10,602 nucleotides of DNA from an uncultured Collinsella sp. (GTDB lineage: Bacteria; Actinomycetota; Coriobacteriia; Coriobacteriales; Coriobacteriaceae). Where the stretch lies: assembly GCA_902496645.1 (NCBI GenBank), contig CABVBR010000063.1, forward strand, positions 1 to 10,602, read 5' to 3'. Position 1 is the stretch's first letter. Each line of letters begins with the position of its first letter. A model generated the notes under the pieces. That model had not been told where the DNA came from. It did not search any database and worked only from the letters and a program-made list of their open reading frames with translations. The position numbers were made by a program, and so were the translations under genes. Positions 1-6,981 of the stretch are shown here, one piece after another.

Positions 1-218
1 TGCGACATGGCCAGCGCCAGGTCCGCCGGGGCGAGCCGGTCGAACCTGAGGCCCGCGCCCTTGGGCAGCAGCTTCCTGATCTCGACGTGGTTTCGCTCGC
101 AGGCGCCCTTCTGGTCGCTGCGCCTGGGGTCGCAGTAGAACAGCCTCGTCTCGCCGGGCCCCTCGCCGAGGAGCGCCGCGATCGCGCCCTCGTCGGAGAA
201 CTCCGCTCCGTTGTCGGT
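1..218 (-). pseudogene. IS30-family transposase, C-terminal fragment, cut by IS21 and by window edge
   Basis: Read leftward from 218, the frame opens with T-D-N-G-A-E-F. It continues with FYCDPRRSDQKGACERNH and then RKLLPKG, and stays open to position 1. This matches the end of the IS30-family DDE (rve-type) catalytic domain: the DNG aspartate is the second catalytic residue, and the glutamate in CERNH, 39 residues later, is the third. The interval is a little longer than the 34 of classical IS30 because of a GEGPGETR loop. The N-terminal DNA-binding part and the first catalytic aspartate are absent; the frame is cut at the IS21 end. The true C-terminus lies outside the window. It is not the missing half of the ISL3 transposase on the other side of the IS21 element, because the families differ. 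It is non-functional as seen here. Confidence 0.75.
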
Positions 219-324
219 TGTTAGCGCTAATCTAAAATTAACCACTTTCGCAAACGCATCTCGCCGAATGCGCTAACGCGCTTTCGCCGACCCCGCTAAC
301 GTACTTTCACCAACTGCGCTAACG
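219..324. repeat. IS21 left end with subterminal direct repeats
   Basis: After the terminal TGTTAGCG (219-226), three CGCTAACG copies start at 271, 294 and 317, exactly 23 bp apart. The first two are followed by a CTTTC(G/A)CC block. The octamer is closely related to the complement of the terminal TGTTAGCG. IS21-family ends are known to carry several internal repeats that bind the IstA transposase, and these copies are the likely binding sites. Confidence 0.75.
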
Positions 325-367
325 GAACTATGCTCCGATCGGGTATCCGACCCGGGAGGAGCGGGAT

Positions 368-1600
368 ATGGAGCGAAACGTAATGGGAGAGCTGAACGTC
401 TACAGGGGGTCCGGCGCGAAGCCGAACTTCAGCGAGATCGCGAGGAGGCACGGCATGGACCGGCACACGGTCGCCAAGTACTGGCGGGAGGGCGAGGCCG
501 CCGCCGACGGGAGGTCCGCGAGGGGCAGCGCCTTCGACCCGCTCGAGGAGGTGATCCGCGCGAAGGCCCAGCTGCCCGGGATGACCAAAATGGCCGTCTA
601 CGCGTTCCTGCGCGAGGGCCGCGGGGAGGGGCTGCCCGGGTACGGCGCCTTCACCGCGTGGTGCCGGGCGCGCGACGTGCCCTTCGGGGGTGTGGGCGGC
701 CGCGAGCCGCACCCGCGGTTCGAGACGCCCCCGGGAAGGCAGCTGCAGTTCGACTGGAAGGAGGGCATGAGGCTCGTCGACTCGGAGGGCGAGCTCTTCG
801 AGTTCAGCGTGTTCACCGCGACGCTCGGCTACTCCCGGAAGCACCGCTTCATACCGGTCAGGAGCCGCACGCTCGACGACCTGCTGTCCTGTCTGCTCGC
901 CACCTTCACCCGCCTCGGCGGCGTCCCGGAGGAGTGCATCACGGACAACATGTCGTGCCTGGTGACCGTCTCGGGCCGCAAGAGGACCAGGCAGGAGAGG
1001 GCGTGGCGGTTCGCGCGGGAGGCCGGCTTCGAGCTCAGGCTCTGCGCGCCGCGCTCGCCGCAGACCAAGGGCAAGGACGAGTCGGCCAACCGCTTCCTGA
1101 ACCGCCTGCTCGCCTACGGCGGCGAGTTCACCGGGTGGAGCGGCCTCGCCGAGGCGGTGACCCGGGTCGAGGCCCAGGCCAACTCGGAGCCGAACCGCAC
1201 CACCGGCCTGCCGCCCGACGCGCTGTTCATGCGGGAGAAGGAGAGCCTGCGGCCCATCGGGAACCTCCGGCTCCTCGAGTCGATGGTGGGCGACGTGAGC
1301 GTCCAGACCGTCCCGCCGACCATGCTCGTCAGGGCCGCCGGCAGGGAGTGGTCCGTGCCCAGGCGCTGCATCGGCCGGCGCGTGAGCGTCGTGGCGATGC
1401 CCGGCGGCCAGGTCGTGGTGAGGATGGCCGGCGAGGAGGTCGCCGTCCACGACGCCGCGTCCGGGCCGTCGAGGCCCATCAACTACGACCCCGACCACTA
1501 CGAGCAGGCCCTCGAGGGGAAGCGGGGCCTGGCCGACGCGGACATCGCCGAGGCCGCGCGCGCCAACCTCGCGCTGCTCGACTCGCTCGGAGGGGCGTGA
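368..1600 (+). CDS. istA: IS21-family transposase IstA
   Basis: The 410-aa protein has the usual IstA length. An N-terminal helix-turn-helix lies at about residues 19-40 (FSEIARRHGMDRHTVAKYW). A DDE integrase core follows, with likely catalytic residues D129 (in QFDWKEG), D193 (in ITDNMS) and E238 (in KGKDESANRF). The C-terminal part, about residues 290-380, resembles the beta-rich domain of the family. IstA cuts and joins the element ends, helped by the ATPase IstB. The ATG at 368 follows a GGAGG motif at a workable distance, and the gene is coupled to istB through a TGATG overlap. No frameshift or stop is seen and all three catalytic positions are present, so it looks functional. Confidence 0.93.
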   Translation: MERNVMGELNVYRGSGAKPNFSEIARRHGMDRHTVAKYWREGEAAADGRSARGSAFDPLEEVIRAKAQLPGMTKMAVYAFLREGRGEGLPGYGAFTAWCRARDVPFGGVGGREPHPRFETPPGRQLQFDWKEGMRLVDSEGELFEFSVFTATLGYSRKHRFIPVRSRTLDDLLSCLLATFTRLGGVPEECITDNMSCLVTVSGRKRTRQERAWRFAREAGFELRLCAPRSPQTKGKDESANRFLNRLLAYGGEFTGWSGLAEAVTRVEAQANSEPNRTTGLPPDALFMREKESLRPIGNLRLLESMVGDVSVQTVPPTMLVRAAGREWSVPRRCIGRRVSVVAMPGGQVVVRMAGEEVAVHDAASGPSRPINYDPDHYEQALEGKRGLADADIAEAARANLALLDSLGGA

Positions 1601-2373
1601 TGGGCGCCGTCGCGGAGGGCAGCCCCTCGATCAGGGCGCAGGCGAACCTCTCCGCGCTCGGGCTGCACGAGATGGCGGCGTCCCTGCCCGACTACGTGAG
1701 GATGGTCGCCGCGGGCGAGCGGGGCTTCGCCTCCGCCCTCGAGGAGATGACGCGCGTCGAGGTCGCCGCCCGGGAGGTCAGGATCACCAACCAGCGCATA
1801 CGATCGTCGGGGTTCCCCTACGTCAAGGGGCTGGCGGACTTCGACTGGGACTTCCAGCCGTCGGTCCCGCGCGCAGAGATCGAGGAGCTCGCGACCCTCA
1901 GGTTCGTGGAGCGGGCCGAGAACGTCCTGTTCGTGGGAAGCCCCGGCGTGGGCAAGACGCACCTCGCCGTCGCGCTGGGCATCGAGGCGGTCAGGGCGGG
2001 GCGCGAGGTCAGGTTCGTGGACTGCGCACGGCTCGTCGAGGACCTGGAGGACGCCTCGTCGCGCGGCATCCTCAAGAAGAGGCTCAAGTACTACGCCCAC
2101 TCGAGGCTGCTGATCATCGACGAGCTCGGCTACCTCGACGTCGGCAGCGCGGGCGCGGACCTGCTGTTCCAGCTGATATCGACGCGCTACGAGCAGCGCT
2201 CGACGATCATCACCACCAACGTGGGGATCAGCGGCTGGGGCAGGGTGTTCGGGGACGACGTGGCGGCGAGCGCGATCGCGGACAGGGTGTGCCACCACTG
2301 CCACCTGGTCAAGATAACCGGAAGGTCCTACAGGCTGAAGGACCTGCCGAGGGACGGGCCCGTCAAGCCGTAA
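1600..2373 (+). CDS. istB: IS21-family transposition helper ATPase IstB
   Basis: The 257-aa protein is an AAA+ ATPase of the IstB/DnaC type. An N-terminal helical region (about 1-90) carries RITNQRIRSSGFP, typical of IstB, and leads into the ATPase core. Walker A is GSPGVGKT at residues 113-120; Walker B is LLIIDELGYL, starting near residue 170, with D174 and E175. A sensor-like TTN lies in STIITTNVG, and the C-terminal KITGRSYRLKD is usual for the family. IstB forms ATP-dependent oligomers on DNA that present target DNA to IstA. The ATG at 1600 shares its A with the istA stop (TGATG), indicating translational coupling. The same frame is open far upstream inside istA, but that stretch has no IstB similarity, so the coupled start is preferred. 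Confidence 0.93.
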   Translation: MGAVAEGSPSIRAQANLSALGLHEMAASLPDYVRMVAAGERGFASALEEMTRVEVAAREVRITNQRIRSSGFPYVKGLADFDWDFQPSVPRAEIEELATLRFVERAENVLFVGSPGVGKTHLAVALGIEAVRAGREVRFVDCARLVEDLEDASSRGILKKRLKYYAHSRLLIIDELGYLDVGSAGADLLFQLISTRYEQRSTIITTNVGISGWGRVFGDDVAASAIADRVCHHCHLVKITGRSYRLKDLPRDGPVKP

Positions 2374-2381
2374 CCGGAATC

Positions 2382-2474
2382 GGTGAAAATACGTTAGCGC
2401 AACCGGTGAAACCGCCTTTGCGCGAACGGCGCGCCTGTTTGGCGAAACTGGTGAAAAATAGATTGACGCTAACA
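2382..2474. repeat. IS21 right end with inverted subterminal repeat
   Basis: GGTGAAAATACGTTAGCG at 2382-2399 is the inverted counterpart of the left-end repeat at 294-311, with one mismatch. The terminus CGCTAACA (2467-2474) inverts the left end. Further GGTGAAA and GGCGAAA blocks lie between them. Together they form the transposase-binding right end, just downstream of istB. Confidence 0.75.
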
Positions 2475-2967
2475 TCTTGTAGCTCGTCTCGTCCACGCCG
2501 ATCCGGTGCAGCCCGTCGAGCCTGCCGCGGCCGTCGGCCGCCTCCAGCGACGCCTCGACGCGCGCGCAGATGCCGCCCACGGTGTGCCAGTCGACGCGGG
2601 CGAGCTCGGACAGGGCGCTGCGGCACATGTGCAGCGCGAGCCACGCGACCCAGTCCTCGAACGCCGAGGCGAACCTGCTCGAGGCGCACCTCGCCCAGGG
2701 GACGGGCGCCGTGCGCACGCCGTGCTCCGGGCAGCGGGCCCTGACGGGGGCGTGCTCGAGGTAGCAGCGGCTCGAGCCCAGGTCGGGGGCCCTCCAGCGC
2801 CTGGTCCGGAGCCTGTCGTAGGCGGCGCAGCGCCGGCCGCACACCGGGCACCTCGGCGCGGCCCTCCTGGGCCTGACGGAGACGATTATGGAATCGCCCT
2901 CGATTCTCACTCCCTCGACGACGGTGCGCTCGAGACCGAGCGCCCTTTTGAGTAGACTGTTCAGCAT
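2475..2967 (-). pseudogene. ISL3-family transposase, N-terminal fragment truncated at IS21
   Basis: Read leftward from the ATG at 2967 (MLNSLLKRALGLERT), about 164 codons remain. Residues about 35-85 hold a zinc-finger region with CPVCGRRC and, later, CPEHGV, the N-terminal zinc-binding domain of ISL3 transposases. A helix-turn-helix-like stretch follows (ALSELARVDWHTVGGI). The fragment ends at IGVDETSYK, the start of the DDE domain with only its first catalytic aspartate. There the IS21 end interrupts the codon, and no continuation of the ISL3 frame is found at the left side of the IS21. The upstream TTG at 2991 is a possible alternative start, but the ATG has an AAAGG motif in front. The product is inactive as seen. 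The frame happens to stay open into the IS21 antisense strand, which is a high-GC artefact. Confidence 0.85.
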
Positions 2968-3093
2968 GGCGGCGCACCTTTCGCGCGTCAATTATTTTCT
3001 TTGGTCGGAAAACAACGATACGCGAGGCGCGCCGCCGCTGCTAGGCGCATGTTTTTACCGGGCCGCCAGCCCACACAAACCCCCGAAGAGCCC
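2475..3093 (-). mobile_element. Remnant of an ISL3-family insertion sequence
   Basis: The remnant contains the 5' part of the transposase gene and the upstream element end. On the minus strand the boundary reads GGGCTCTTCGGGGGTTTG, starting at 3093. It resembles the GGCTCTTC-type terminal inverted repeats of the ISL3 family. Outside it lies an A7 run (3094-3100), a plausible AT-rich target of the kind ISL3 elements prefer, with 8-bp duplications. The opposite end is missing, so neither the inverted repeat nor a duplication can be paired. Positions 2968-3093 hold only the element leader. Confidence 0.65.
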
Positions 3094-3130
3094 AAAAAAA
3101 TGATCCGTTTTCCTCCGTCGCATGCAGATC

Positions 3131-3163
3131 AAAAAGGGCCGCCCCGGTTACCCAGGGCGGCCC
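3131..3163 (-). terminator. Rho-independent terminator of the EF-G-like gene
   Basis: A perfect 9-bp stem joins 3136-3144 (GGGCCGCCC) and 3155-3163 (GGGCGGCCC) across a 10-nt loop. An A5 run at 3131-3135 becomes the U-tract on the minus strand. It lies 36 bp beyond the stop codon at 3200-3202 and serves the leftward gene. Confidence 0.88.
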
Positions 3164-3199
3164 ATTCGTCAGCACCTATACTCCGGGCAAGACCACACG

Positions 3200-5275
3200 C
3201 TACTTAGCGCGGCCCTCCTCATAGCGCTCGACCAGCTTGGCCTGAACGTCATAGGGAACCTGCTCGTAGCCGGCGGGCTTCATGGTAAAGTCGCCCGTGC
3301 CGCGCGTGATGGAGCGCAGGCGCGTCGAGTAATCCGTCAGCTCGGCGAGCGGAGCCTGGGCGATGACCACGGTGTCGCCGCGCTCATCGGTCTCCATGCC
3401 CGTCACGCGACCACGCGAGGCCGAGATATCGCCCATCACGGCGCCGGCATAGCTCTCGGGAATGGTCACGGTGATCTCCTCGATGGGCTCCAGCACCACT
3501 GGGTCGGCATCGGCGCACGCCTTGCGCAGGCCAATGCGAGCCGCCGCGCGGAACGCCATCTCGTTGGAGTCGACGCTGTGATACGAGCCGTCGTACACCG
3601 CGACGCGAATGCCAGTGAGCGGATAACCGGCGATAATGCCGTCCTTCATGGTCTCCTGGACGCCCTTGTCCACGGCGGGGATGAGCGAACGCGGAATGCG
3701 GCCGCCCACGACCTCGTCCACAAACTCATAGCCGTCGCTCGTGCCGTCGGGCCCAATGAGCGGCTCCACGCGCAGCCAGCAGTCGCCATACTGGCCGGCA
3801 CCACCGGTCTGCTTCTTGTGGCGACCCTGGGCACTCGCCGTGCGGCGAATGGTCTCGCGATACGGAATGCGGATCGGCACGCTCTTGGCCGCGACCTTGG
3901 TGCGGTCCTCCAGGCGGTTGAGCAGCACCGAAACCTGCGCCTCGCCCACGGCGGAAATGATGGTCTGGCCCGTCTCCTCGTCGCGGTCGATGCTCATGGT
4001 CGGGTCGGCCTTGCATGCCTTTTCGATAAACGTATAGAGCTTCTCTTCGTCACCGCGGTTCTCGGCCTCGATGGCGATGCGGTACTGCGAGTTGGGGAAC
4101 TTGAACGCCGCCGCCTCGACCTTACCGGTAATGGAGAGCGTGTCGCCCGTCTCGGCAGCCAGCTTGGGCGCCACGATAATATCGCCGGCATAGGCGTGAC
4201 CGACCTCGGTCATATCGCGGCCGCACATCACATACAGGTGAGCCAGACGGTCGCTCTTGCGCGTGCGGGCGTTGATGAGCTCAAGGCCCGGCTCAAGCGT
4301 ACCCGTCAGCACCTTGATAAAGCTGATACGACCCTGCTGCGGATCTGCCAGCGTCTTAAACACAAACGCCACCGGACGGCCGTCATCGCTCGAGATCTTG
4401 AGCGAATCGCCGTCGATGAGCGGCATCTCGCCGTAGTCGGTCGGCGCCGGGAAGTACGTGGCGATGTCGTCCATCAGCGAGTTGACGCCCTGCTCCTTAA
4501 TGCAATCGCCCGCAAAGACCGGCACAAAGATGCGCTCGGCGATCGCCTTGGACAACAAGCCCTCAAGCTCCTCCTGCGTCAGCGTCTCCTCGCCTTCCAG
4601 GTACTTCATCATCAGCTCGTCGTCGGCCTCGGCCACCAGTTCGCACAGGTGGTCGTGGGCCTCCTCGGCCTGGGCACGATACTCATCGGGAATCTCCGAC
4701 TCAACGGCCTCAGCGCCGTTGCAGTGGCGCGCCTTCATGCGCACCAGGTCGATGATGCCGTCAAAGTCCTCGCCCTCGCCCCAGGGAAGGGTTACGGCGC
4801 CCAGACGCGTGCCGAAGCGCTCCTGCAGCAGCTCCATGGTGGTCGCAAAACTGGCCTCGGGACGCGACAGGCGGTTCACGAACACCGCGCGCGCCAGGCG
4901 AAGGTCCTCGGCCGCATACCAAAGCTTGACGGTCGTCGGTTGCGGGCCGGCCTCGGCGTCGACCACAAACAGCGCCGTCTCGCAAACGCTCATCGCCGCG
5001 AAGGCATCGCCGATAAAGTCGGGATAGCACGGGGCGTCGAGGACATTAATGCGAGCACCCTTCCAGTCGATCGGCGCGATGGTCGTCGAGATGGAAAACG
5101 CACGCTTGACCTCTTCGGGGTCATAGTCGAGCGTGGGCTTGGTGCCGTCGTGGCCGCCCAGACGGGCGGTCTTGCCGGAAAGGTGGAGCATGGCTTCGGC
5201 GAGTGAAGTCTTGCCCACCCCGCCTTGGCCTACGAGCACCACGTTCCTTACATTGCCGGTCTTGGGAGCACCCAT
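3200..5275 (-). CDS. fusA: Elongation factor G-like GTPase (EF-G2/FusA2-type paralogue)
   Basis: The 691-aa protein has the five-domain EF-G layout. The G domain has a P-loop GQGGVGKT at residues 16-23. Domain II follows at about 295-385. Domain III contains SAVGEAQVSVLLNRL. Domain IV starts near GRHKKQTGGAGQYGD. Domain V starts at about IEEITVTIPESYAGAVMGDIS and ends in the usual RGTGDFTMKPAGYEQVP. The other GTPase motifs deviate. G2 reads RAFSISTTIAPIDW, G3 reads DAPCYPDF at 80-87 (canonical DTPGHVDF, so the catalytic His is Tyr84), and G4 reads VNRLS at 133-137 (canonical NKxD). This resembles actinobacterial EF-G2 proteins rather than the housekeeping translocase, which normally sits in the rpsL-rpsG-fusA-tuf cluster; none of those neighbours is present. 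The ATG at 5275 has AAGGAGG five bases upstream, so the 37-codon upstream extension is rejected. The role on the ribosome is unknown. fusA is used only as the family symbol. Confidence 0.87.
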   Translation of the reverse strand: MGAPKTGNVRNVVLVGQGGVGKTSLAEAMLHLSGKTARLGGHDGTKPTLDYDPEEVKRAFSISTTIAPIDWKGARINVLDAPCYPDFIGDAFAAMSVCETALFVVDAEAGPQPTTVKLWYAAEDLRLARAVFVNRLSRPEASFATTMELLQERFGTRLGAVTLPWGEGEDFDGIIDLVRMKARHCNGAEAVESEIPDEYRAQAEEAHDHLCELVAEADDELMMKYLEGEETLTQEELEGLLSKAIAERIFVPVFAGDCIKEQGVNSLMDDIATYFPAPTDYGEMPLIDGDSLKISSDDGRPVAFVFKTLADPQQGRISFIKVLTGTLEPGLELINARTRKSDRLAHLYVMCGRDMTEVGHAYAGDIIVAPKLAAETGDTLSITGKVEAAAFKFPNSQYRIAIEAENRGDEEKLYTFIEKACKADPTMSIDRDEETGQTIISAVGEAQVSVLLNRLEDRTKVAAKSVPIRIPYRETIRRTASAQGRHKKQTGGAGQYGDCWLRVEPLIGPDGTSDGYEFVDEVVGGRIPRSLIPAVDKGVQETMKDGIIAGYPLTGIRVAVYDGSYHSVDSNEMAFRAAARIGLRKACADADPVVLEPIEEITVTIPESYAGAVMGDISASRGRVTGMETDERGDTVVIAQAPLAELTDYSTRLRSITRGTGDFTMKPAGYEQVPYDVQAKLVERYEEGRAK

Positions 5276-5280
5276 GATGA

Positions 5281-5287
5281 CCTCCTT
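5281..5287 (-). promoter_or_regulatory. Ribosome binding site fixing the EF-G-like start
   Basis: On the minus strand this is AAGGAGG, a perfect Shine-Dalgarno sequence five bases before the ATG at 5275. It decides against the longer reading frame that begins at 5386. No convincing -35/-10 pair was found between here and 5515. Confidence 0.85.
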
Positions 5288-5510
5288 GCAGGGCCGCGCG
5301 CATTGCGCGACGCCAACGGGGAGAGTTCGCGGTCGGTGCCGTCCCGGGAGCAGCATGGTCGGCAACCGAGCCGACTCACCCTCCAAATGTCCTATGCCAC
5401 CACCCTACCCTTGCAGCCGCCTGTCCATGCATACCTTTCGGCACGCGTATGGATACGGGCGGCGAGAGGAGGGAGCAGACTTGAGCTTTTGAGAAATCGC
5501 TCCGGGGCCA

Positions 5511-5549
5511 ATAAAAAACCGCCGCAGACCAAACGGCCTGCGGCGGTTT
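5511..5549 (-). terminator. Rho-independent terminator of the amino-acid importer operon
   Basis: A perfect 12-bp stem joins 5516-5527 (AAACCGCCGCAG) and 5538-5549 (CTGCGGCGGTTT) with a 10-nt loop. The A-run at 5513-5518 gives the U-tract on the minus strand. It lies about 22 bp past the ATPase stop. The rest of the gap 5276-5570 holds no recognisable gene; it must contain the promoter of the EF-G-like gene, which I could not locate. Confidence 0.9.
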
Positions 5550-5570
5550 CGCCTCAATTAACAGCTGAGC

Positions 5571-6335
5571 CTATCCCTCGATACGACTCAAGAACTCGCG
5601 TGTACGCTGCTCGCGCGGATGGTCGATCACCTGCTCGGCAGGGCCCTCCTCGACAATGCGGCCGCCATCCATAAAGACCACGCGGTCGGCAACGTCGCGG
5701 GCGAACTGCATCGCATGCGTCACGATCACCATCGTCATATTCTGCGCCGCGAGGTCCTTGATGACACGCAGCACCTCGGCCGTCAGCTCGGGATCGAGCG
5801 CCGAGGTCGGCTCGTCAAAGAACAAGATTTCCGGATCGAGCGCAAGGGCGCGGGCGATACTCACGCGCTGCTGCTGACCGCCCGAAAGCTCGCAGGGCAC
5901 TTTGTTCTCGTTGCCCGTCAGCCCCATCTGCGCAATCAGCTCGTGTGCACGGGCCTCTGCTTGCTCGCGCGGGCGCTTGAGCACGCGGATCGGCGCGTCG
6001 GTGATGTTTTTCATCACGGTATAGTGCGGGAACAGATTGTAGTTCTGGAACACCAGGCCAAATCGCGAGCGTGCCTGCTTGGGCACATCGCCCTTCGCAT
6101 AGACCGCGCCTGAGCCCGCGTCCGTCGCGACCGCAAGATCGCCAAACGAGAGCGAGCCGCCGTCGAGCGTCTCGAGCAGCGTGGCACAGCGCAGCAGCGT
6201 AGACTTGCCGCCGCCCGAAGGACCGATGATCGCCACGACCTCGCCACGCTTTACCTCGAGCGAGATATCCTTAAGCACCTCATTGCCGCCAAACGCCTTA
6301 CGGGCGCTTTCGATTTTCATCACTGAATTAGTCAT
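5571..6335 (-). CDS. Polar amino-acid ABC transporter, ATP-binding protein
   Basis: This 254-aa ATPase powers the importer encoded just upstream. Walker A is GPSGGGKST at residues 38-46. The Q-loop is FQNYNLFPH at 96-104, the ABC signature LSGGQQQR at 150-157, Walker B ILFFDEP at 170-176, the D-loop SALD at 178-181 and the switch histidine H207. All catalytic motifs are intact. The pattern matches the HisP/GlnQ class, which energises uptake of polar amino acids from the cytoplasmic face. An insertion of about 20 residues (about 68-90) before the Q-loop is notable but occurs in some relatives. The ATG at 6335 overlaps the permease stop by 8 bp (ATGACTAA). The ATG at 6320 is a second possible start. 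The Shine-Dalgarno is weak, so translation probably depends on coupling to the permease. Confidence 0.93.
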   Translation of the reverse strand: MTNSVMKIESARKAFGGNEVLKDISLEVKRGEVVAIIGPSGGGKSTLLRCATLLETLDGGSLSFGDLAVATDAGSGAVYAKGDVPKQARSRFGLVFQNYNLFPHYTVMKNITDAPIRVLKRPREQAEARAHELIAQMGLTGNENKVPCELSGGQQQRVSIARALALDPEILFFDEPTSALDPELTAEVLRVIKDLAAQNMTMVIVTHAMQFARDVADRVVFMDGGRIVEEGPAEQVIDHPREQRTREFLSRIEG

Positions 6336-6981
6336 GGTAATAGTCCAGCTTCTTTTCGGCAGCGCCCAACAGCATCTCGACCACAAAGTTAAAGACCCAG
6401 TAGATCAGTGCCGCAATCGCAAACGGCACCATGCTCACCTGCGAGGCGACCAGCGCCTTGGCCGTCGAGAACATCTCGCCCACGCCGATGGCAAACGCCA
6501 GTGACGTATCCTTGACCAGTGTGATGATCTCGTTGCCCATCGCCGGCAAAATGCGCTTGGCGACCTGCGGCATCACGATATACAGAAACGTCTGCACGCG
6601 CGAGTAGCCCAGTACCTCGGCGGCCTCGTATTGACCACGCGGAATAGACTGCAGGCCCGAGCGATAGATCTCGGCAAAATAGCCGGCATAGTTGATGATG
6701 AACGCCACGACGCACGCCGTCCACTTCGAATCCGGCGTGAGTGAAATGCCGAACACGTAGTACGGGGCAAAGTAGATGGCGAACATCTGCAGCATGAGCG
6801 GCGTGCCGCGCATGACCGAAATGTAGATGCGCGCAATCCAACGCAGCGGCGCAATTTTGCTCATGCGCATAAACGCCACGGGAATTCCCAGCGGAATCGA
6901 CCCCAGCAGCGTCAGCACAAATAGCTGCAGGCTAACCAGGAAACCCTGGCCAAGCATCTGCATCATGACTTGGATTGACAT
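6328..6981 (-). CDS. Polar amino-acid ABC transporter, permease (HisMQ type)
   Basis: The 217-aa membrane protein has several hydrophobic segments, for example around residues 14-37, 62-80, 88-103 and 185-205. RGTPLMLQM at 58-66 is typical of the His/Glu/Gln permease family. The cytoplasmic EAA loop is at about 105-140 (GQYEAAEVLGYS, with EAA at 119-121), which docks on the ATPase. As only one permease is encoded, it probably works as a homodimer. Its ATG overlaps the stop of the binding-protein gene by one base (TAATG), and its end overlaps the ATPase start by 8 bp, so the three genes are one tightly coupled operon. Substrate specificity cannot be read from this subunit. Confidence 0.92.
   Translation of the reverse strand: MSIQVMMQMLGQGFLVSLQLFVLTLLGSIPLGIPVAFMRMSKIAPLRWIARIYISVMRGTPLMLQMFAIYFAPYYVFGISLTPDSKWTACVVAFIINYAGYFAEIYRSGLQSIPRGQYEAAEVLGYSRVQTFLYIVMPQVAKRILPAMGNEIITLVKDTSLAFAIGVGEMFSTAKALVASQVSMVPFAIAALIYWVFNFVVEMLLGAAEKKLDYYHD

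Larger units (their letters stand above)
219..2474 (+). mobile_element. Complete IS21-family insertion sequence
   Basis: The element is 2256 bp and carries istA followed by istB. Its left end begins TGTTAGCG and its right end finishes CGCTAACA, an exact 8-bp terminal inverted repeat. Similarity continues inward for about 30 bp: both ends share AATCTA and ACCA-N-TTTCGC at matching distances. The TGT...ACA termini and multiple subterminal repeats are typical of the family. Both genes look intact, so the element may be active. The 8 bp outside the left end (TTGTCGGT) and the right end (TCTTGTAG) do not match, so there is no target-site duplication. The flanks are fragments of two unrelated transposases, which points to a rearrangement after insertion. 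The element is visibly richer in GC and in AGG and CGC arginine codons than the host genes from 3200 on. Confidence 0.92.

Noticed and set aside
296..1498. Leftward 400-codon open frame over istA
   Set aside because: The product is low-complexity and Pro/Arg/His-rich, antisense to a gene with intact DDE motifs.
211..2482. Target-site duplication flanking the IS21 element
   Set aside because: TTGTCGGT on the left and TCTTGTAG on the right share no aligned 4-8 bp repeat adjacent to the ends.
1498..2991. Leftward 497-codon open frame beginning as an ISL3 transposase
   Set aside because: Only the part right of 2474 is transposase. The rest is antisense to istB and istA within the IS21 element, kept open by high GC.
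3122..5206. Rightward 694-codon open frame
   Set aside because: It is fully antisense to the EF-G-like gene, whose conserved domains, Shine-Dalgarno and terminator are clear. The antisense product has no recognisable motifs.
5276..5386. N-terminal extension of the EF-G-like protein
   Set aside because: A perfect AAGGAGG lies five bases before the internal ATG at 5275, and the extension does not match the family N-terminus.
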